46,746 nt of DNA from Roseibium sp. MMSF_3544 (GCF_030732845.1 NZ_JASHKA010000036.1:1-46746); one strand, 5' to 3'; positions 33,293-42,175 are shown, counted from the first letter of the stretch. The notes: a model not told the origin generated them from the sequence alone. Translations and numbers: made by a program.

Positions 33293-34213
33293 GTGAATAC
33301 TGCGCGCTCGTTCCGGTCCTCCCTGAAACCTGTCTGGATTGTCGGGATTCTTGGGATGTGCCTGTTTCTGCAGGGGTGCGGACTTTCGGATGCGCCGGTA
33401 CTTTTTCCGAAAGGGCCGATAGCTCTCGCAGAGCGAAATCTGCTGTTCACCGCCTTTGCCCTGATGATGATTGTGGCCATACCCGCAATCGTGCTCACGC
33501 TATTCTTCGTCTGGCGTTATCGAAGTGGCACAAAGAAGGCTGCTTACACGCCGGACTGGGAAGGATCGTGGAAGGTCGAAACGGTGATCTGGCTCGTGCC
33601 TGCCGCGATCATCGTGGTTCTTGGAACGCTGGTGTGGGAGACGACCCACAAGCTTGACCCTTACAGAGAAATTGAGTCGGATAAACCGGCCTTTCAGGTA
33701 CAGGCCATCGCTCTCGACTGGAAGTGGCTATTCCTTTACCCGGAGCTTGGCGTCGCAACCGTAAACGAACTCGCCTTTCCCGCGGACCGGCCGCTCGCGA
33801 TCGAAATCACGTCGGATACGGTCATGAACTCCCTTATGATCCCGGCGCTGGGCGGACAGATCTATGCGATGGCGGGCATGCGGTCCGAGCTTCACCTGCT
33901 GGCGGATGAACCGGGTGTATTTACAGGCCGAAACACGATGTATTCGGGAGACGGGTTTCCCGATCAGCATTTCAAGGCCCATGCCCTGAGCGAAGACGGC
34001 TTTGCGGACTGGAAGGACAAGGTCTCGGCAGAGGCGGCGACGCTAGACGCAGAGACCTATCTGGAACTCCACAAGCAGAGTGTCGCCAATCCGGTGACCT
34101 ACTATTCATCGTTCGAGACGGATCTTTTCAGTCTGATATTGCGCAAATATTCGCCGATCGTCGGTCCTTATGAAAGCAGAGCCGCCGAACTCATCTGCAG
34201 GGGGGCTGCGTGA
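33293..34213 (+). CDS. cyoA: Quinol oxidase subunit II (lipoprotein)
   Basis: A 306-residue subunit of a bo-type ubiquinol oxidase. A GTG start is chosen, with GGGGGAG eleven bases before it. The N-terminal VWIVGILGMCLFLQGCGLS carries a lipobox (LQGC), so the protein is lipid-anchored after signal peptidase II. Two membrane helices follow (around 52-75 and 95-115), then the cupredoxin domain (FQVQAIALDWKWLFLYPELG). The CuA ligands of cytochrome c oxidases are missing (TGRNTMYSG instead of the Cys-rich motif), which marks it as a quinol oxidase. First gene of cyoABCD. The stop overlaps cyoB. Confidence 0.93.
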   Translation: MNTARSFRSSLKPVWIVGILGMCLFLQGCGLSDAPVLFPKGPIALAERNLLFTAFALMMIVAIPAIVLTLFFVWRYRSGTKKAAYTPDWEGSWKVETVIWLVPAAIIVVLGTLVWETTHKLDPYREIESDKPAFQVQAIALDWKWLFLYPELGVATVNELAFPADRPLAIEITSDTVMNSLMIPALGGQIYAMAGMRSELHLLADEPGVFTGRNTMYSGDGFPDQHFKAHALSEDGFADWKDKVSAEAATLDAETYLELHKQSVANPVTYYSSFETDLFSLILRKYSPIVGPYESRAAELICRGAA

Positions 34214-36252
34214 TGCTGGGTCGTCTGACACTCGATGCCATACCGCTTTATTCCTGGGTCGCCATGGGTGGTGCTGCCGTTACGGTGGGTGGAGGGATCG
34301 CGGTTTTCCTGCTGATCACCTATCTCAGAGCCTGGAAGGTGCTTTGGACCGATTGGCTGACCAGCGTCGATCACAAGAAGATCGGCATCATGTATGTGGT
34401 GCTGGCGCTGGTGATGCTTGTGCGCGGGTTTGTCGATGCCCTGATGATGCGCGCCCAGCAGGCCGTCGCGCTGAACAATGAGGGCTACCTGCCTCCTGAA
34501 CATTTCGAGCAGATCTTTTCCTCGCACGGTACCATCATGATCTTTTTCGTGGCGATGCCCTTCCTGACAGGTCTGATAAACATCATCGTTCCGCAGCAGA
34601 TCGGCGCGCGGGATGTGGCGTTTCCGTTCCTGAATTCCGTCAGCCTGTGGCTCACGGCAGCGGGTGCGGCGCTGGTTCTGGTCTCACTCGTTGTCGGCAA
34701 GTTCTCGACAGCCGGCTGGACCGGTTATCCGCCCTATTCGGGTATTGAGTACAATCCGGGGGTCGGGGTCGACTACTGGCTCTGGGCACTGATTGTCAGC
34801 GGGGTCGGCAGCACCGCGTCGGGGATCAACTTCATCGTCACGATCGTCAAGAACCGGTGCCCGGGCATGACCTATATGCGCATGCCGATGTTCACCTGGA
34901 CGACGCTGTGCATTTCGATCCTGATCGCCTTCGCCTTTCCGGCGCTGACCGTGGTTGCGGCCCAGCTTACGCTGGACCGCACGCTGGGCTTTCATTTCTT
35001 CACCAACGGTGATGGCGGCAACATGATGCTGTTCGCCAACCTCCTCTGGATCTGGGGACATCCGGAAGTCTACATCCTGATCCTTCCGGCGTTCGGCATC
35101 TTTTCCGAAGTGGTGGCGACCTTTTCCCGGAAGCGTCTGTTCGGCTACAAATCTCTCGTTTACGCGACCGCCTGCATTGCCATTCTTTCCTTCACGGTCT
35201 GGCTGCATCATTTCTTCACGATGGGTTCGTCCGCCAATGTGAATGCGGTGTTCGGCATCGCGACAATGATCATCGCGGTGCCGACAGGCGTGAAGATCTT
35301 CGACTGGATGTTCACCATGTACCGGGGACGGATCGAGTTTCATCCTTCCATGGTGTTCACGATCGGCTTCATGGTGACGTTCGTGATCGGGGGCGTCACC
35401 GGCGTCCTGCTGGCGCTGCCGCCCGCCGATTACCTGATGCATAATTCCACCTTCCTGGTGGCCCATTTTCACAACATGCTTATTCCCGGCGCACTCTTCG
35501 GGTATTTCGCCGGTCTGAACTACTGGTTCCCGAAAGCGTTCGGGTTCAAGCTCGATGCCAAGTGGGGTATCCGCTCTTTCTGGTTCTGGATCATCGGGTT
35601 CTATCTCGCCTTCATGCCGCTCTACGTCCTCGGTTTCATGGGGATGAGCCGGCGCATGGAACATTATGCGGATCCGAATTGGCAACCCTATCTGATCGTC
35701 GCCGCGCTGGGCGCGATCTGTGTCTTGTGCGGGATCATCTGTATTGCCATCCAGCTCTATGTTTCGGCGAAGAACTGGGGCTCGGCGCGGGACATCACCG
35801 GTGACCCCTGGAACGGCCGGACCCTGGACTGGGCGACGTCCTCGCCTCCGGCTCCCTATAATTTTGCTGTTCAGCCGGATGTTCGGGACATCGATGCCTT
35901 CCATGACATGAAGATCCGGGGTGTGGCGTATCAGGCGCCGGCCAACTATGAAGACATAGTCATGCCCAAAAGCAGCGCGCTCGGACCGATCATCGGGGCG
36001 CTGGGCTTTGTGCTCGGTTTTGCGTTTGTCTGGTACATCTGGTGGCTGGCTGCACTGGCTCTGGTGCTTGGCCTCGTCTGTGTCGGAATCCGGGCCTGTG
36101 ACGACGACACCGATTTCGTGATGCCTGCATCCGAGGTCGCGAAGATCGAGGGCGCACGACTTGCCCAGATTACAGCGGCAGACATGCATGACATGCAGGA
36201 TTTCGTGCCGGTCGGCGCAGCCTCAGGTGCTCCTTTGGCGGGGAGGGTGTGA
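34213..36252 (+). CDS. cyoB: Quinol oxidase subunit I
   Basis: A 679-residue heme-copper oxidase catalytic subunit with about 14-15 helices. Heme and CuB ligands are visible: the WGHPEVYIL motif near residue 280 (His-Tyr cross-link), WLHHFFTMG near 331 (CuB His pair) and VAHFHNMLIPG near 417 (heme His residues). The LVRGFVDALMMRAQQA segment at the start is typical of quinol-binding subunits. It reduces oxygen to water while pumping protons. The ATG is at the overlapping TGATG of the cyoA stop. Confidence 0.97.
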   Translation: MLGRLTLDAIPLYSWVAMGGAAVTVGGGIAVFLLITYLRAWKVLWTDWLTSVDHKKIGIMYVVLALVMLVRGFVDALMMRAQQAVALNNEGYLPPEHFEQIFSSHGTIMIFFVAMPFLTGLINIIVPQQIGARDVAFPFLNSVSLWLTAAGAALVLVSLVVGKFSTAGWTGYPPYSGIEYNPGVGVDYWLWALIVSGVGSTASGINFIVTIVKNRCPGMTYMRMPMFTWTTLCISILIAFAFPALTVVAAQLTLDRTLGFHFFTNGDGGNMMLFANLLWIWGHPEVYILILPAFGIFSEVVATFSRKRLFGYKSLVYATACIAILSFTVWLHHFFTMGSSANVNAVFGIATMIIAVPTGVKIFDWMFTMYRGRIEFHPSMVFTIGFMVTFVIGGVTGVLLALPPADYLMHNSTFLVAHFHNMLIPGALFGYFAGLNYWFPKAFGFKLDAKWGIRSFWFWIIGFYLAFMPLYVLGFMGMSRRMEHYADPNWQPYLIVAALGAICVLCGIICIAIQLYVSAKNWGSARDITGDPWNGRTLDWATSSPPAPYNFAVQPDVRDIDAFHDMKIRGVAYQAPANYEDIVMPKSSALGPIIGALGFVLGFAFVWYIWWLAALALVLGLVCVGIRACDDDTDFVMPASEVAKIEGARLAQITAADMHDMQDFVPVGAASGAPLAGRV

Positions 36253-36857
36253 TGACTGAAACAGTGATGGCCGACGACATTCTCGAGCACGAAGAGAAGA
36301 AATCGCTGGAATCGCGCGAGTTCGGCTTCTGGGTCTACCTCATGACCGACGCGGTCATTTTCGCGCTCCTGTTTGCGTCCTATGTGGTTCTTTCAAAGAA
36401 CTCGGCAGCCGGGCCGACCTCAAAAGAGTTGTTCGATCTCGGGCATACGGCTGGAGAGACGGCTCTGCTCTTGTTCTCCAGCCTGACGTTCGGCTTTGCG
36501 ACGATTGCAATGGCGGCCGGACAGGCAGGCAGGGTGGTGCAGTGGCTGATCGTCACGCTTTTACTCGGTCTTGGGTTTCTGGCGATGGAGATCATCGAGT
36601 TTCACGGCATGATCGCCCAAGGTGCAGGACCGGGGACCAGCGGCTTCTTGTCGGCATTCTTTACGCTCGTCGGCACCCATGGCCTTCACGTGGCTTTTGG
36701 CGCCGTCGGGATATGCGTGATGATCGGCCAGGTGCTCGTCAAGGGACTGACGCTGCCCGTGCGTTCACGTCTCTTCAGGTTGGGGCTGTTCTGGCACTTT
36801 CTGGACATTGTCTGGATCGGGATTTTCTCGGTCGTTTACCTGCCGGGCGTGATGTAG
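36252..36857 (+). CDS. cyoC: Quinol oxidase subunit III
   Basis: A 201-residue inner-membrane protein with five helices, matching subunit III of heme-copper oxidases (EFGFWVYLMTDAVIFALLFASYVV, FFTLVGTHGLHVAFGAVGI, FWHFLDIVWIGIFSVVYLPG). The start overlaps the stop of cyoB by one base (TGATG). It supports the catalytic subunit. Confidence 0.95.
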   Translation: MTETVMADDILEHEEKKSLESREFGFWVYLMTDAVIFALLFASYVVLSKNSAAGPTSKELFDLGHTAGETALLLFSSLTFGFATIAMAAGQAGRVVQWLIVTLLLGLGFLAMEIIEFHGMIAQGAGPGTSGFLSAFFTLVGTHGLHVAFGAVGICVMIGQVLVKGLTLPVRSRLFRLGLFWHFLDIVWIGIFSVVYLPGVM

Positions 36858-36870
36858 GAGGAGGCGAACC

Positions 36871-37176
36871 ATGGATCATTCAGCCGAACGCAGTCTTTCG
36901 ACCTATCTCACAGGCTTTGCGCTGGCCGTCGTTCTGACCGCGATCCCGTTTACACTGGTCTGGGGCGGGCTTTTGACAGGACCTGCGGTCTATGCCGTCA
37001 TCGCTGTTGCTGCGGTCTTGCAGGTGATTGTCCACCTTGTGTTCTTTCTGCACCTTGATCTGAAGTCGACCCCTGCCGAAAACCTCTTTTTTCTGGGCTT
37101 TGCGGCAGTGCTGATCTTCATCATGGTCGGCGGCAGCCTGTGGATCATGATGGACCTGCATCACCGCATGATGTGA
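36871..37176 (+). CDS. cyoD: Quinol oxidase subunit IV
   Basis: A 101-residue protein with three helices, matching subunit IV (TGFALAVVLTAIPFTLVW and VIVHLVFFLHLDLKSTP). AGGAGG lies just before the ATG, 14 bases after cyoC. It is the last recognisable member of the operon; no cyoE (heme O synthase) is present here, so that gene must be elsewhere. Confidence 0.95.
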   Translation: MDHSAERSLSTYLTGFALAVVLTAIPFTLVWGGLLTGPAVYAVIAVAAVLQVIVHLVFFLHLDLKSTPAENLFFLGFAAVLIFIMVGGSLWIMMDLHHRMM

Positions 37177-37220
37177 CTTCCAATCCGCTCGGAAGAGCAA
37201 GTCTTGAGGAGCTATAGGCC

Positions 37221-37475
37221 ATGAAAAAGCAGACACTCTTTTTGATGACTATCCTGGGAAGTGCCGTGCCGGGCGTGGCGCTGGCTGACTGCAAGGCCGA
37301 CATCAGCAAGGTCGAATACGCGATCGTTCACGCGAACCGCAGCGGAATAGACGAGTTCACGGTCGAAAAGATGCGGGTCCTGCTTGATGATGCGAACAAG
37401 GAGCGCAAGGCCGGCAACGAGACGAAGTGTCAGGAATTGATCAATCAAGCCAAATATATTGGCAACGTGGAGTGA
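37221..37475 (+). CDS. Small secreted protein of unknown function
   Basis: An 84-residue protein. The N-terminal MKKQTLFLMTILGSAVPGVALA is a signal peptide with an A-x-A cleavage site. The mature 62 residues are charged and helical, with two Cys (DCKADI and TKCQEL) that could form a disulfide. A GAGGAG motif precedes the start. Similar small periplasmic helical proteins exist in related bacteria but I cannot name the family. It lies 44 bases after cyoD, so it may be cotranscribed with the oxidase. Confidence 0.7.
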   Translation: MKKQTLFLMTILGSAVPGVALADCKADISKVEYAIVHANRSGIDEFTVEKMRVLLDDANKERKAGNETKCQELINQAKYIGNVE

Positions 37476-37605
37476 AACAGGAAGCGGCGTGAGTCCCTGC
37501 CGATCTTCAGCAAATCGGATACCGGGCTGAAGAAAAAATATCGATAAAAATATTGAAGTGATGCAAATATCGTTTTACTCTCGATCACAAATTCGGGAGG
37601 ACACG

Positions 37606-38532
37606 ATGTTTAACTTGATTAAATCGACAAGCCTTGTGATCGGGCTGTTCGCTTCGGCGACCCTCGCACAGGCAGAAGAGCTTCGTATCGGTACCGCGAG
37701 CCTTGGCGGCGCGTTTTACCCGATGGGGCAAAGCATCTCCAATCTTGTGAACAAATACGCGGGCGACGATATTTCCATGGTGCCCGTGGTGACCGGCGGT
37801 TCGGTTCAAAACCCGCGGCTCGTCGACAGCGGTGAAGTCGAGATTGCGATCACCAACAACAACCTTGCCGTTCTGGCCGTGAACGGGAAGGGCCCCTACA
37901 AGAGCGGTGCGATCGACATGAGTGCTGTTGCGGCGCTTCATCCGAGCGTCCTGCACATGATTGTTTTGGACGGGTCCGACATCAAGACCATCGAAGACAT
38001 CAAGGGCAAACGCGTGGCAGTTGGACCTGCGGGTGGTGGAACGCTCGGTTTCCTGAATTTCCTGCTGCCCTTGCACGACATGTCCATGGACGACATCACG
38101 CCGAGCTTCCTGTCCTATTCGGACGGTTTCAGCCAGCTGAGCGATGGTAATGTCGACGCGGCCTTTGCGCTCTCGGGCTATCCGGCCGGTGCCGTGATGC
38201 AGGCAGCCGCCGGCAACAAATTGCGCTTCATCAGCTTTTCCGACGGCATGCTCGACACGGCTCTGGAAAAGAATGGAGCGTTCAAGGCTGTTGAAATTCC
38301 GGCGGATGTCTATGGCACCGCTGAACCGGGAACCGTGATCGGTGTCAACAATATGCTGATCGCGCCGAATTCGCTGCCCGCCGACACCGTTGAAAAGATC
38401 GTCGCGTCAGTGTTCGACAACCTGGAGGAATTTCAGGCAGAAAACGCCAACGCCAAGCAGATCGATCCGGCGAATTCCCTGAACCTTGCAATCCCGCTCC
38501 ATGAAGGTGCGGCCCGCTATTTCAACAAATAA
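37606..38532 (+). CDS. TAXI-type TRAP transporter substrate-binding protein
   Basis: A 308-residue periplasmic binding protein of the TAXI family, with signal peptide MFNLIKSTSLVIGLFASATLAQA. The motif after it (ELRIGTASLGGAFYPMGQSIS) and VVTGGSVQNPRLVDSGEVEIAI are typical. GGGAGGAC before the ATG supports this start over an in-frame one at 37558. TAXI systems import various carboxylates or related compounds; the ligand is unknown. It is followed by its fused membrane component. Confidence 0.93.
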   Translation: MFNLIKSTSLVIGLFASATLAQAEELRIGTASLGGAFYPMGQSISNLVNKYAGDDISMVPVVTGGSVQNPRLVDSGEVEIAITNNNLAVLAVNGKGPYKSGAIDMSAVAALHPSVLHMIVLDGSDIKTIEDIKGKRVAVGPAGGGTLGFLNFLLPLHDMSMDDITPSFLSYSDGFSQLSDGNVDAAFALSGYPAGAVMQAAAGNKLRFISFSDGMLDTALEKNGAFKAVEIPADVYGTAEPGTVIGVNNMLIAPNSLPADTVEKIVASVFDNLEEFQAENANAKQIDPANSLNLAIPLHEGAARYFNK

Positions 38533-38575
38533 AAGCAAAAAACAAAAAATAAGATCACCCCATCGACCCCGGTGC

Positions 38576-38595
38576 GGGCCCGCTTCGGCGGGCTC
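38576..38595 (+). promoter_or_regulatory. UUCG-loop hairpin between TRAP genes
   Basis: Arms GGGCCCGC and GCGGGCTC (8 bp, one G-U pair) close a TTCG tetraloop, an extra-stable loop. GATCAC at 38553 and GTGATC at 38597 could extend the stem around a bulge. It lies 43 bases after the binding-protein gene and 29 bases before the permease start, so it may stabilise or lower expression of the downstream transcript. Confidence 0.55.
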
Positions 38596-38624
38596 GTGAT
38601 CGGGCATGAGAAAAGGGATGTCAC

Positions 38625-40517
38625 GTGACAGGCCAGAACGACACAAAAGCGCTGTTAAGCAAAAACACTGTCGTGCTGGTGGCAGCCTTCGGGCTTGGCC
38701 TGTTTCATCTGGCGGTTGTCTCCGGTGTCATCGCGATCTCGACCATGCCGCTTCGCCTGGTTCATGTGGCGATGGCGTTTTCGCTTCTGTTTGCGCTTCG
38801 ACCTGCCTCTGAAAAACTGGCGGGCACAAAGGCGAACTTTCTGTTGTCGGTCGTCCTCATTGTGGCCGTGCTGGGAGCCAGCCTCTGGCTGATCTCGCGC
38901 TGGAAGGCGATTGCCTTCAGCGGCGGTTTGACGACGGATGGTGACTTTTATGCCGGGCTGGTCATTCTGATCCTGGTCTTTGAAGCCGCCCGCCGGGGCG
39001 TGGGTCTCATCCTGGCAATCATCACCCTGGTCTTCTTCTGCTATCCCTTCATCAGCCCCTATCTGCCGGGGATCCTGAGTGGACGCGGCTACAGCCTGGA
39101 ACGCATGGTGTTGTTTCTGACGACCGATACCCAGGGCGTTTACGGCATCCCGATCGGCGTCGCCGCGACCTACATCATCGTCTTCACCATCTTCGGGGCG
39201 ATGCTGTCACGCTTCGGTGCCGGTGACTTTTTCTTCGAAATCTCAATCCGCATCACCAAAGGCTTGCGGGCGGCAAGCGCCAAGTCGGCCGTCCTGTTTT
39301 CGACGCTGATCGGTATGGTGTCCGGGTCCGCTGCGGGCAATGTCGCGGTGACCGGTACTGTGACCATTCCGATCATGAAGCGCGAAGGCTATCAGCCGCA
39401 CCAAGCCGGTGCGATCGAGGCGGTTGCCTCGACAGGCGGGCAGCTTATGCCACCGGTCATGGGCGCGGCCGCCTTCATCATGGCCGAGATCGTCGGGGTT
39501 CCATACACTTCGGTCATGGCAGTCGCGATCCTGCCGGCGCTTTTGTTTTTCGGATCGGCCTTTTTCGTCGTTCATCTTCAGGCGGTAAAGTCCGGGATCG
39601 AGCCGAAGCAGGGAGACCAAAGCGACGGGCGGCCGCTTCACCAAGTCCTGCTGCAGGGCGCACCTTTTATCGGAGCGTTTGCCGTCCTGGTCGGCTTGAT
39701 GCTGGTCGGTTTCTCGCCCTTCAAGGCCTCTCTGTGGGCCATGGGCGTGCTGATCGGGCTGGACATTGTCAGATCCCGCCGGATCGACTTTGAACTTGCC
39801 AAGAAGATTGCGCTCAGCATTGCCGAAGGCTCGCGCAACGTCATCACTATTTCTGCGGCCTGTGCCGCTGCGGGCGTGATCTCTGGAACGCTCGGCATAA
39901 CGGGACTTGGCTCGAAAATAGCGCTCTTGATCGATGTGGCATCCAACGGTCAGCTTATTCTTGCGCTGCTGTTCACGATGATCGCTTCGATTATCCTGGG
40001 CATGGGGCTGCCGACGACGGCCGCCTATCTGATCCTGGCAACAGTGGTGGCGCCGGCGCTGGTCAAGTTCGGCGTGCCGATGCTGACCGCCCATTTCTTT
40101 GTTTTCTACTACGGCTGCATTTCCACCATTACCCCGCCCGTGGCGCTCGCGTCCTATGTTGCCGGCGGGATCGCGGGGGCCGATGTCAACAAGGTTGGCT
40201 GGACGGCTGCGTCCTATGCGCTGACGAGCTTCGTTCTGCCGTTTGCATTTGTCTTCGGACCGGGCCTTTTGATGCAGGGCGATGTCCTTGCCAATCTTCT
40301 GGCGGTTGTGACCGGCTTTGCAGGTGTTGGCGCGGTGGCGACCGGCGTTATCGGCTGTCTCTTTTCACCGCTTTCCTGGACAAACCGGATGATCGCGCTT
40401 TGTGCTGGTCTTTGCCTTCTTATCCAGTTTTGGCCGACTGCGATCCTCGGTGCGCTCCTGCTTGGATATCTGTTGGTCCAGCAGCGCGCCAGCCGGCAAG
40501 TCTCCTTGAAATCCTGA
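38625..40517 (+). CDS. TRAP transporter fused permease (DctQ-DctM type)
   Basis: A 630-residue inner-membrane protein of the 4TM/12TM fused class used with TAXI binding proteins. The C-terminal domain has the DctM motifs SAKSAVLFSTLIGMVSGSAAGNVAVTGTVTIP (shortened: the SGSAAGNVAVTG core is diagnostic), GGQLMPPVMGAAAFIMAE and GLPTTAAYLILATVVAPAL. Around 16 helices overall. It starts with GTG at 38625, preceded by AAAAGGGA. With the preceding binding protein it forms a sodium-driven importer. Confidence 0.93.
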   Translation: MTGQNDTKALLSKNTVVLVAAFGLGLFHLAVVSGVIAISTMPLRLVHVAMAFSLLFALRPASEKLAGTKANFLLSVVLIVAVLGASLWLISRWKAIAFSGGLTTDGDFYAGLVILILVFEAARRGVGLILAIITLVFFCYPFISPYLPGILSGRGYSLERMVLFLTTDTQGVYGIPIGVAATYIIVFTIFGAMLSRFGAGDFFFEISIRITKGLRAASAKSAVLFSTLIGMVSGSAAGNVAVTGTVTIPIMKREGYQPHQAGAIEAVASTGGQLMPPVMGAAAFIMAEIVGVPYTSVMAVAILPALLFFGSAFFVVHLQAVKSGIEPKQGDQSDGRPLHQVLLQGAPFIGAFAVLVGLMLVGFSPFKASLWAMGVLIGLDIVRSRRIDFELAKKIALSIAEGSRNVITISAACAAAGVISGTLGITGLGSKIALLIDVASNGQLILALLFTMIASIILGMGLPTTAAYLILATVVAPALVKFGVPMLTAHFFVFYYGCISTITPPVALASYVAGGIAGADVNKVGWTAASYALTSFVLPFAFVFGPGLLMQGDVLANLLAVVTGFAGVGAVATGVIGCLFSPLSWTNRMIALCAGLCLLIQFWPTAILGALLLGYLLVQQRASRQVSLKS

Positions 40518-40533
40518 AACAGACGGAACGAAT

Positions 40534-41109
40534 ATGGCAAGAGAATTCAGACGCGTTGTCACCGGCCACGATGAAAAGGGTGTCGCGATTATCGAGAGCG
40601 ACGGAATTGCGACGCACCGGCTGCAGCGGGACAACCGACCCGGCGTGACGCTGACCAACTTCTGGCTTTCAGACGGCACACCGGCGGAATATGACGGCGC
40701 GACGGAAACCTGCGATGGCCCGTTCATCCTGCATCCGCCCAAGAACGGCAGTGTTTTCCGCGTTGTCGAGTTCATGCCCGAAGATCCTGAAGTGATGAAA
40801 ACACTCGACGGCAAGGCAGCCTTCGCTGAGATGGGGGCAGGCGACAATGTCGTCGAAAACGCGCGCCACCCGTGGATGCATCGGACCAACAGCGTCGATT
40901 ATGCCGTCATCCTGACCGGCGAGATTTACATGCTGATGGACGAGGAGGACGTGCTGCTCAAAGCCGGCGACGTCGTCATCCAGCGGGGGACCAATCACGC
41001 CTGGTCGAACCGGGGCACGGAGCCGTGTTCCATCGCCTTCGTGCTTGTCGACGGTGTGACACAACGCGGTGCTAAGGAAGAAGACCTGAAAGGCATCCCA
41101 AAACGTTGA
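40534..41109 (+). CDS. Cupin-domain protein
   Basis: A 191-residue protein with a C-terminal cupin domain (about 105-180). Metal-type residues are in HRTNSVDYAVILTGEIYMLMD and KAGDVVIQRGTNHAWSNRG, matching the usual G(X)5HXH(X)3,4E(X)6G and second motif only partly: the second His of the first motif is absent. It may be a binding or oxygenase-like protein; a role with the TRAP-imported compound is plausible because it lies 16 bases after the permease gene. Confidence 0.85.
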   Translation: MAREFRRVVTGHDEKGVAIIESDGIATHRLQRDNRPGVTLTNFWLSDGTPAEYDGATETCDGPFILHPPKNGSVFRVVEFMPEDPEVMKTLDGKAAFAEMGAGDNVVENARHPWMHRTNSVDYAVILTGEIYMLMDEEDVLLKAGDVVIQRGTNHAWSNRGTEPCSIAFVLVDGVTQRGAKEEDLKGIPKR

Positions 41110-41153
41110 CGGAAAAACTTTGAGGCCGGGGGCTGACAGAAAGAGGACTTGAG

Positions 41154-41678
41154 ATGCGCACAGTTGGATTGATCGCGGCCATGATGGCCATGGCCGCCCC
41201 GTTTCCGGTTCTGGCGGAAGCCCCGGACCTGAAGACACCGGCTCCGGTGATCTATCTCGCCGACAATCTTGATGAAGCCGACAATCTTGGCTGGTGCATT
41301 GATACGCTGGGGCGGGGGTTTTCCGAGAATTTGCAGACCCATTCCTGCAAACCCCAAGGCGGCGACGTGCAGTTTTCCTTCGACGCGGCATCCGGCCAGA
41401 TCCGCTCGGTCGAATTTGACGGCAAGTGCATGGAACTGATTGCTCCCGACGACCCGAAGATCGCCTTCGTTCTTCGCGACTGTGCCGATGGCAACGGGGC
41501 TCAGGCCTTTGCCTTCGACGCGTCAAGCGGCCTAATCACACCCGCGGATCAACCCGGCAACTGCGTTACGGCAGGCGAGGCCAGCCGCACCGCCGGCCCG
41601 TTCATGTCCCGCGACCTGATCCTGACCCCATGCGACACGGCAGATACGGCGCTGATCACATGGGTAGAGAAGAAGTAG
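41154..41678 (+). CDS. Small secreted ricin-type beta-trefoil protein
   Basis: A 174-residue protein with signal peptide MRTVGLIAAMMAMAAPFPVLA. The mature part shows repeated Cys-containing segments (WCIDTLGRGF, KCMELIAPDD, NCVTAGEASR) each followed by a cysteine-bearing return segment (HSCKP, RDCADG, TPCDTA). This is the pattern of a ricin B-type lectin beta-trefoil, with Q/F-x-W-like triplets (QFSFD, QAFAFD, ITWVE) at each repeat end. It may bind a sugar or glycan. It is 44 bases after the cupin gene and is the last gene of the run. Confidence 0.75.
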   Translation: MRTVGLIAAMMAMAAPFPVLAEAPDLKTPAPVIYLADNLDEADNLGWCIDTLGRGFSENLQTHSCKPQGGDVQFSFDAASGQIRSVEFDGKCMELIAPDDPKIAFVLRDCADGNGAQAFAFDASSGLITPADQPGNCVTAGEASRTAGPFMSRDLILTPCDTADTALITWVEKK

Positions 41679-41690
41679 TTTTCTCATACG

Positions 41691-41713
41691 GGTTCGATTT
41701 TTGGGTACGAACC
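41691..41713. terminator. Possible terminator between the lectin gene and tRNA-Thr
   Basis: GGTTCG and CGAACC form a perfect 6-bp inverted repeat with an 11-base AT-rich loop. It lies between the convergent lectin gene and tRNA-Thr gene, so it could help end either transcript. The stem is short and no strong U-tract follows. Confidence 0.3.
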
Positions 41714-41740
41714 TGACGGGAATCGAATTTTGGTGGGAAC

Positions 41741-41816
41741 TGGTGCCGGCAGCAGGATTCGAACCCGCGACCCCGAGATTACAAATCACGTGCTCTACCA
41801 GCTGAGCTATACCGGC
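41741..41816 (-). tRNA. tRNA-Thr (TGT)
   Basis: A 76-base cloverleaf including an encoded CCA end. The acceptor pairs GCCGGTA with TGCCGGC (one G-U), the D-arm is GCTC AGCTGGTA GAGC, the anticodon loop TTTGTAA gives anticodon TGT, and the T-arm is GCGGG TTCGAAT CCTGC. The anticodon stem (CGTGA with TCTCG) has one U-U pair at its centre. It lies 4 kb from the tRNA-Tyr, tRNA-Gly, tuf group on the opposite strand. Confidence 0.93.
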
Positions 41817-42175
41817 GCCGGGAAAGGCTTCTACCAGATTGGGCGCGCTTGTCCATGCTAGAAACGAAAAATTTGGCAGAGTGCGCAAAAATCTCTGCCA
41901 AGCCCTTCTGCTTTAACCTGAAGTTGCAGCGCCGTTGTGGATAATGCGGTCGTTCAAAGGTGTTCAAGGGGTGGAGGTGTTCACCATCTCGTCCTAGTGC
42001 CCCGGTGCCAGTCAGTCGTCGCGCACGCTGTCGATGCCGCACAATTTGGTACTCGCCCTGAGCCAGGATCTGCAATTGAACAACCCCTTGGCCCCGGCTC
42101 GGGGCCGGGGCGGCAACTGGGTGGGAAGCTGAACTGCGCTAGAACCGGTTGGGCTGGCGTTGGCCACCAAGACCG
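41817..42175. other. Intergenic region with a palindromic repeat
   Basis: No coding sequence is supportable in this 360-base region. It should contain the promoter of tRNA-Thr. A GC-rich palindrome lies at 42091-42111, downstream of the stop of the secreted-protein gene. A plus-strand open frame here is low in coding character. Confidence 0.4.
42091..42111. repeat. GC-rich palindromic element, copy 1
   Basis: Arms GCCCCGGC and GCCGGGGC flank a 5-base loop, so it is a perfect 21-base hairpin with 8-bp arms. The same 8-5-8 build recurs twice near 44.1 kb with related sequences. It lies 65 bases after the stop of the gene at 42176, so it may serve as a 3' hairpin. Confidence 0.6.

Noticed and set aside
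34684..36189. A long minus-strand open frame opposite cyoB
   Set aside because: Its His/Asp/Arg-rich composition reflects the reverse complement of membrane helices, not a protein.
37536..37572. Two AAATATCG copies 29 bases apart before the TRAP binding protein
   Set aside because: They lie in an AT-rich stretch where such repeats are likely by chance, with no associated regulator.
38407..38646. A minus-strand frame across the TRAP binding-protein end
   Set aside because: It translates the hairpin and overlaps two real genes; no support.
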